64,000 bases of DNA, from contig MFPR01000013.1 in assembly GCA_001784175.1 (NCBI GenBank), positions 18,111-82,110 on the forward strand, read 5' to 3'. How positions within the stretch are numbered: the first letter of the stretch is position 1; each line of letters starts with the position of its first letter. Position numbers and translations under genes: made by a program. This DNA is from Candidatus Lindowbacteria bacterium RIFCSPLOWO2_12_FULL_62_27. Lineage in GTDB: Bacteria > Lindowbacteria > 2-12-FULL-62-27. The notes beneath the pieces were generated by a model. It did no database searches and was not told the DNA's origin. It was given only the letters and a program-made list of their open reading frames with translations. Positions 60,301 through 64,000 of the stretch are shown in pieces.

Positions 60301-63300
60301 AAACGTGTCGGTGGTGAGAGCGCCGTCCGCGGTGTCGGTCTGGACAATCGAGGTAAAGGCGCTCGTGCGCGAAATCTCAACCACGTAACTGTCGATCCCC
60401 GCGCTGTCCGTCAGCGCCGCCCACGACAGCGCCACGGCCGACGTTGTCTTCTGCGAGCCGTCCGCCGGACTCGACAGCGACACCTGGCCGACACCCGAAT
60501 CGACGAGGAACCCGCGCACGGCGGAGTTGGCGCCGGCGTTGCCGGCGTTGTCGATCGCCCGCACCCGCCAGTAGTGTGAATCTTCCGTGGCCGCCGTAAA
60601 CGTGTCCGTGGTGACACCTCCGTCCACCGTGTCGGCAAATACGGTTGACGTGAAGGACGGGTTCTTCGACACCTCCACGATGTAGGAATCGATTCCTGCG
60701 CTGTCCGCCAGGGTGGCCCACGCCAACGCCACGATCGCGCTCGTCTGCTGCGAGCCGTCCGCGGGGCTTGATACTGTGACGGTCCCCGCGGCCGTGTCCA
60801 GCAAAAATCCGCGCGACGCCGAATTGGCGCCTGCGTTGCCCGCCGCGTCGATCGCACGAACGCGCCAGAAGTATGTGTCGTTGTACAACCCGCCCAAGAG
60901 TTGCGACGTCACCGACCCGTCCACCGTGTCCGTCGAGAGGATCGCCCCGAACCCCGCGCTCTTGGAAACCTCCACCACGTACGAATCGATGCCGCTCGAG
61001 TCTCCCGTGAGCGCCGCCCAGATCGCCGTAACGGCGGCGTTGGTCTGGGTCCCGTCCGCGGGGCTCGACAGCGCCACCTGGCCGGCTGTCGTATCGAACA
61101 GGAATCCGCGCGCGGCGGAATTGGCGCCCGCATTGCCGGCGGCATCGATCGCGCGGACGCGCCAGAAGTAGGTGTCGTTGTAGAGTCCGCTCAGGAGTTG
61201 CGACGTCACCGCGCCGTCGACCGTGTCGGCCGAGATCGTCGACGTGAACGCCGAATTCTTTGATACCTCCACCACGTAGCTGTCCACGCCGCTGGAGTCG
61301 CTCGCCAGCGCGGCCCAAATCAGCGTCACCGCCGAATTTGTTTGATTGCCGTCCGCCGGACTCGACAGCGTCACTTGCCCGGCAACGGTGTCGAGCAGGA
61401 ACCCGCGCGCGGCTGAATTCACGCCCACGTTTCCGATATTGTCGATGGCGCGAACACGCCAAAAGTAGGTGTCGTTGTACAGCCCGCTCAAGAGCTGTGA
61501 CGTCACGGTCCCGTCTACGGTGTCCGCCGAGATCGTTACCGTGAATGCCGCGCTCTTGGAAACTTCCACCACGTACGAGTCAATCCCCACACTGTCCGTC
61601 AGCGCCGCCCAGATCACCGTCACCGCGCTATTTTTCTGCGCGCCGTCCGCCGGGCTTGATGCCGTCACCTGGCCCGTCCGGGTGTCCACCACAAACCCGC
61701 GAATCGCGGAGTTGGCGCCCACGCTCCCCAAATGGTCGATCGCACGCACGCGCCAGTAGTATGAATCGTTTTCTGTCGCCGTAAACGTGTCCGTCGTAAG
61801 CCCGCCGTCCACCGTGTCGACCGTCGACGTCGTCGTAAAACCGGCGGTTCTCGATATCTCCACAACATACGAATCTATTCCAACGCTGTCGGACACCGCC
61901 AACCAGGTCAATGCCACTACTGCTGTCGTCGTCTGATTGCCGTTCGCAGGGCTCGACAATGACACCTGTCCCACGCCCGAATCGACCACGAACCCCCGCA
62001 CGACCGAATTGGCGCCCACGTTGCCCGCCGCGTCGATCGCGCGGACACGCCAGTAGTACGTGTCTTCGCCGGCGGCCGAGAATGTGTCGGTGGTCACGGC
62101 GCCATCCAAAGTGTCGGCAAATACGGTGGACGTGAACGCCGAACTCTTGGAAACCTCCACCACATATGAATCGATGCCGCTGGAGTCCCCGGTCAGCGCC
62201 GCCCAGGTCAATGCCACGGTCGCGCTCGTCTGCTGAGACCCGTCGGCCGGGCTCGATGCCGTCACCTGGCCGGCGGCCGTGTCCAGCAGGAACCCGCGCG
62301 CCACAGAGTTCGCGCCGGTGTTTCCTGCGGCGTCGATTGCTCGAACGCGCCAGAAGTACGTGTCGTTGTATAACCCGCTCAAGAGTTGCGAGACAACGGC
62401 GCCGTCCACCGTGTCGGCGGAAATCGTTGACGTAAACGACGAACTCTTCGAGACCTCAACCACGTAGCTGTCGATCCCGCTCGAATCCCCGGTCGCCGCG
62501 TTCCAGATCACCGTCACCGCGGCGTTGGTTGCCTTTCCGTCCGCCGGACTCGATGCCGTCACCTGGCCGGCCGTCGTGTCCAGCAAAAATCCGCGCACCG
62601 ACGAATTGTCGCCCGTGTTTCCCGCGGCATCGATCGCGCGGACGCGCCAGAAGTATGTGTCGTTGTACAACCCGCTCAAGAGCTGCGACGTCACCGCGCC
62701 GTCGACCGTGTCTGCGGAGATCGTCGACGTGAATCCTGAACTCTTTGACACCTCAACCACGTAACTGTCGATCCCGCTCGAGTCGCCCGTCACCGCGCTC
62801 CAGATCACTGTCACACTCGAATTTGTTTGATTGCCGTCCGCCGGGCCGGATGCCGTCACCTGTGCCGGGACGCTCGTGTCCAGCAGGAATCCGCGCACCG
62901 CAGAATTGTCGCCCGTGTTTCCCGCGGCATCGATCGCGCGGACGCGCCAGAAGTATGTGTCGTTGTACAACCCGCTCAAGAGCTGCGACGTCACCGCGCC
63001 GTCGACCGTGTCTGCGGAGATCGTCGACGTGAATCCTGAACTCTTTGACACCTCAACCACGTAACTGTCGATCCCGCTCGAGTCGCCCGTCACCGCGCTC
63101 CAGATCACTGTCACACTCGAATTTGTTTGATTGCCGTCCGCCGGGCCGGATGCCGTCACCTGTGCCGGGACGCTCGTGTCCAGCAGGAATCCGCGCACCG
63201 CAGAGTTCGTGCCCGCGTTTCCGGCGCCGTCGACCGCGCGAACACGCCAGAAGTACGTGTCGTTATAGAGGCCGCTGAGAAGCTGCGACGTCACCGCGCC

Positions 63301-64000
63301 GTCGACCGTGTCCGCGGAGATCGTCGACGTGAATCCGGAACTCTTCGAGACCTCCACCACGTAGCTGTCGATCCCGCTCGAGTCCCCCGTTACCGCGCTC
63401 CAGATCACCGTCACCGCGCTGTTTTTCTGCGCGCCGTCCGCCGGAGTCGACGCCGTCACCTGCGCCGGGACGCCCGTGTCCAGCAGGAATCCGCGCACCG
63501 CAGAGTTCGTGCCCGTGTTTCCGGCGCCGTCGATTGCGCGAACGCGCCAGAAGTACGTGTCGTTATAGAGGCCGCCGAGGAGCTGCGACGTCACCGCGCC
63601 GTCTACCGTGTCGGCCGAGATCGTTGACGTGAATCCCGAACTCTTTGACACCTCGACGACGTAACTGTCGATCCCGCTCGAATCCCCCGTTGCCGCGTTC
63701 CAGATCACCGTCGCCGCGCTGTTTTTCTGCGCGCCGTCCGCCGGAGCCGACGCCGTCACCTGGCCCGGAACGCCTGTGTCCAGCAGGAATCCGCGCGCCA
63801 CGGAGTTTGTCCCCGCGCTCCCTGCGCCGTCGATCGCACGGACGCGCCAGAAGTACGTGTCGTTATAGAGGCCGCTGAGGAGCTGCGACGTCACCGCGCC
63901 GTTCACCGTATCGGCCGAGATCGTCGACGTGAATCCCGAACTCTTCGAGACCTCAACCACATAACTGTCGATCCCGCTCGAGTCTCCCGTCACCGCGCTC
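54355..64000 (-). CDS. Giant secreted repeat protein: at least 22 Ig/FnIII-like repeats, beta-helix, Big_1-like and C-terminal sorting domain (N-terminus outside window)
   Basis: More than 3,200 residues are visible and the frame is open at the right edge. The first ~2,150 residues are 22 tandem repeats of about 98 residues (consensus SSPADG..., WxA...D-S-x-G-I-D-S-Y-V-V-E-V, YFWRVRAIDxxGN, RGFLLDT). Then come a parallel beta-helix (~2,150-2,490; DTVYIDAGLYAETVVID, QSNGQSGVYLLSNNSNI), an FnIII-like domain, a Big_1-like domain (~2,625-2,730), a unique region and a C-terminal ~85-residue FlgD-like/type IX-like sorting domain (VYPNPGPDG, IKIFDVGGRLVREL, MASGVYIYILE). It is probably a surface adhesin or filament. 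A SKIQNPK heptamer insert lies just before the sorting domain. Confidence 0.9.
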   Translation of the reverse strand, partial: SAVTGDSSGIDSYVVEVSKSSGFTSTISADTVNGAVTSQLLSGLYNDTYFWRVRAIDGAGSAGTNSVARGFLLDTGVPGQVTASAPADGAQKNSAATVIWNAATGDSSGIDSYVVEVSKSSGFTSTISADTVDGAVTSQLLGGLYNDTYFWRVRAIDGAGNTGTNSAVRGFLLDTGVPAQVTASTPADGAQKNSAVTVIWSAVTGDSSGIDSYVVEVSKSSGFTSTISADTVDGAVTSQLLSGLYNDTYFWRVRAVDGAGNAGTNSAVRGFLLDTSVPAQVTASGPADGNQTNSSVTVIWSAVTGDSSGIDSYVVEVSKSSGFTSTISADTVDGAVTSQLLSGLYNDTYFWRVRAIDAAGNTGDNSAVRGFLLDTSVPAQVTASGPADGNQTNSSVTVIWSAVTGDSSGIDSYVVEVSKSSGFTSTISADTVDGAVTSQLLSGLYNDTYFWRVRAIDAAGNTGDNSSVRGFLLDTTAGQVTASSPADGKATNAAVTVIWNAATGDSSGIDSYVVEVSKSSSFTSTISADTVDGAVVSQLLSGLYNDTYFWRVRAIDAAGNTGANSVARGFLLDTAAGQVTASSPADGSQQTSATVALTWAALTGDSSGIDSYVVEVSKSSAFTSTVFADTLDGAVTTDTFSAAGEDTYYWRVRAIDAAGNVGANSVVRGFVVDSGVGQVSLSSPANGNQTTTAVVALTWLAVSDSVGIDSYVVEISRTAGFTTTSTVDTVDGGLTTDTFTATENDSYYWRVRAIDHLGSVGANSAIRGFVVDTRTGQVTASSPADGAQKNSAVTVIWAALTDSVGIDSYVVEVSKSAAFTVTISADTVDGTVTSQLLSGLYNDTYFWRVRAIDNIGNVGVNSAARGFLLDTVAGQVTLSSPADGNQTNSAVTLIWAALASDSSGVDSYVVEVSKNSAFTSTISADTVDGAVTSQLLSGLYNDTYFWRVRAIDAAGNAGANSAARGFLFDTTAGQVALSSPADGTQTNAAVTAIWAALTGDSSGIDSYVVEVSKSAGFGAILSTDTVDGSVTSQLLGGLYNDTYFWRVRAIDAAGNAGANSASRGFLLDTAAGTVTVSSPADGSQQTSAIVALAWATLADSAGIDSYIVEVSKNPSFTSTVFADTVDGGVTTDTFTAATEDSHYWRVRAIDNAGNAGANSAVRGFLVDSGVGQVSLSSPADGSQKTTSAVALSWAALTDSAGIDSYVVEISRTSAFTSIVQTDTADGALTTDTFTAAENDTYFWRVRAIDNLGSAGSNSAVRGFVVDTKAAQVTASSPADGSQKSTASVALTWAATADSVGIDSYVVEVSKSAAFTSTVVVDTVDGSVTSDTPAGLYNDTYYWRVRAIDQVGNTGSNSTVRGFVVDTGAGQVVLSSPADGNQTTSASVSLNWAALSDSVGLDSYVVEVSRAIGFGSIVYTNTLDAASTSDVFASTDNDTYYWRVRATDHLGNVGANSAARGFVIDTRVGQVALSQPADAHETNAASVTLGWNAPADSVGIDSFAVELSKNTAFTAMFLTDTVDGTQTTRAADGVDNDTYFWRVRATDHLGNAGVYSAVRGFMHDTRVAKPTLTSPANSTTTNNSTPAFTWTAVTDSVGIDSYALEVSSSPSFASVAFTDTVDGAVTADTSTTLVSATYYWRVRAIDDLSNVSANSDSFMVVIDTGAASVTLVAPAAGHETKAASMTFQWTGTNADTYTWQLSKSSAFGTIVDSVTDTTATSVTRAIPENDTYFWRVIGRNTLTWDTSPARGILLDTAAGQAVPSSPADGYQTATAAVALAWAAVSDSVGIDSYVVEASKTAGFSTIVFVDTTDGTNTTDTVTGLYNDTYFWRVRAIDHLGNAGANSAVRGFLVDSGAAQAVLSSPADGTQTATASVALSWLAVSDSAGIDSYAVEVSNTAAFAVVVFVDTTDGANTTDTVTGLYNDTYFWRVRAIDHLGNAGANSGARGFLVDSGAAQAVLSSPADGYQTATPSVALSWLAVSDSAGVDSYAVEVSNTAAFAAVVFVDTTDGTNTTDTVTGLYNDTYFWRVRAIDPLGNAGANSAARGFVVDTAVPQVTATAPADLMETSATTVVMTWAAVADSVGVDSYVVEASNASGFTSLVFADTVDGALTSNTRSSLAINPYYWRVRAVDNLGNVGPNSVTRLFTINSPWNGPKWYVNDGWAAGDSFTYEGGADTNGGDGSPQKPFRTIAKALSRVNTGDTVYIDAGLYAETVVIDSSNISLIGAGSDTTVIDPPGANTTSGLYGIYATGRTRLLIEGLGVTGAYHGIFFNAVSLSAVSNDSVSSCGGEGIYLSNSDTNTISACVSSFNINGIFLNGSAFNALVNNTVQSNSQHGMYLASSAEDTLTGNLIQSNNWMGVYLNASSRILLQSNRIQSNGQSGVYLLSNNSNILRHNAIRSNAQAGVVLDASDINVIAQNDITGNDTGVKINGTTSANLIGKNNIHANAVSNVTYSGAVVQSLSRNWWGSTDESAIGAKFAVAFSDFRPYRLAPVDTSAGADTTAPAAPTGVALDTSEAGYITVSWTNPSSNEETNGGTLGFAGVKIYRLTNTPDTTHWGNALVWTAGASDATWRDNTVTGQNTYYYRLTSRDGASFVNESFFTPDTKFATRIPPPPSPADTITIVSGNHQLGNPDSALSLRVRVVDTGGAGSSGARVIFKITYGVGAHLGDTGTATTTTAFADASGYVSETLVLGSAAGVYRVEARNDSATPNRAVAFTAYVDGRDISDSSWRMVAANKALITNDPAGLVNPDLGAGTLIFEWREDLGVNAGLNGVTTKFHRPLSMERGRGYWMKPATPGSQRWVIDEGTQGVAGFDTVRVSLNATGNGWNQIGSGQYFYIDWQKSVKIDTGMAGDTWVGTLDTMLSIDSAHAAGVISKILYWYDGSQYQWGPNTLTSQSGAIVTGTSTVSAVQMKPMVGFWVKALQSCTMYIFPNPAEIGAADTGNLNQAPKYGLSAKDNAWAIQIIASGDGKTDAQNYVGVMPDARAAALAAVYEPPAAAGGYVAVAVRESRGSNPKSQEGDWLAASFAEPDPKGRTWDVMVASDVDGPVTLSWDNVANLPPNYEAYLIGDPAGPVSLRQSSSLVLESKIQNPKSKIPLTLAVGLPEYVSALLSSPLAPDQTFVYPNPGPDGAGNMMFKYNLGAAGDVTIKIFDVGGRLVRELKQAGQPGSNTATWDTTNKHGQKMASGVYIYILESQGARLVDKLAIVR
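54698..54728. repeat. Heptanucleotide array (ATTTTGG)4 inside the giant gene
   Basis: Four copies of ATTTTGG plus a partial one, translated on the minus strand as S-K-I-Q-N-P-K cycles in the segment before the sorting domain. A further one-and-a-half copy lies at 54935-54945 (SNPKS). Same unit as in pheS at 8491. Confidence 0.9.
62603..63204. repeat. Perfect 300-bp tandem duplication within the giant gene
   Basis: Bases 62603-62904 and 62903-63204 read identically at a period of exactly 300 bases (100 codons), differing only outside these limits. The two encoded Ig-like repeats are therefore identical, while neighbours differ at many sites. This indicates a recent duplication or gene conversion. 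Confidence 0.85.

Noticed and set aside
54355..64000. CRISPR-like array suggested by regular repeats
   Set aside because: The period is about 300 bases, in frame, and encodes conserved Ig-like domains with no short palindromic repeats or unique spacers.

Overview
The window is a GC-rich, gene-dense bacterial chromosome segment. It carries about 49 protein genes, one tRNA and no ribosomal RNA, CRISPR array or phage. The host looks Gram-negative: it has an O-antigen-ligase-type protein, heptose-type sugar enzymes and a giant secreted repeat protein ending in a FlgD-like/type IX-like sorting domain. It probably respires (complex I subunits, CcmC/CcmD). The mix of Rsb-type partner switching, PxNP...SGVY C-terminal domains and domain-trimmed tRNA synthetases suggests an uncultured candidate-phylum lineage, but I cannot name one from sequence alone.

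Layout, left to right. (1) 1-4260, plus strand: partner-switching signalling genes (SpoIIE-type phosphatases, RsbW-like kinase, two STAS proteins), with one phosphatase fused to its own kinase domain. (2) 4254-11850, minus strand: the translation operon thrS-infC-rpmI-rplT-pheS-pheT, continuing into ccmC-ccmD and an inositol-monophosphatase-family gene. infC and pheS have no normal start codon at the expected place, ThrS lacks TGS, PheT lacks its tRNA-binding OB domain, and pheS contains an in-frame heptanucleotide array. (3) 11850-13620: a response regulator cut off where its HTH should begin, a MerR-type regulator with mercury-type cysteine spacing and a 19-bp-spacer promoter, and tRNA-Val(GAC). 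(4) 13620-23833, minus strand: NUDIX, a small cNMP-binding protein, bioA, an unknown membrane protein, bioD, bioF, moaC, a 972-residue protein with two cNMP domains, and a SAM hydroxide adenosyltransferase. (5) 23951-32368, plus strand: an SDR gene followed by nuoHIJKLMN without nuoA-G. (6) 32397-40378: O-antigen ligase with a TPR-like tail, an epimerase, a methyltransferase, a B12-binding radical SAM protein and an SGNH/TPR protein.

(7) 40476-54218 is the most interesting block. A plus-strand pair (HldE-like protein with reversed domain order, and a GNAT) faces a tightly overlapping 11-gene minus-strand operon: four NAD-dependent epimerase/dehydratases, three DegT/DnrJ/EryC1 aminotransferases, a GmhA-like SIS isomerase, a zinc alcohol dehydrogenase and a thiamine-diphosphate E1 alpha/beta pair without E2/E3. 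I read it as a nucleotide-sugar pathway for an unusual, probably heptose-derived and aminated or acyl-branched, surface sugar. (8) 54355 to the right edge: a gene of more than 3,200 codons with 22 visible Ig/FnIII-like repeats of about 98 residues, then a beta-helix, FnIII-like, Big_1-like and C-terminal sorting region. Dispersed small repeats (a hairpin REP family in three copies, and an ATTTTGG heptamer in two genes) link distant parts of the window.
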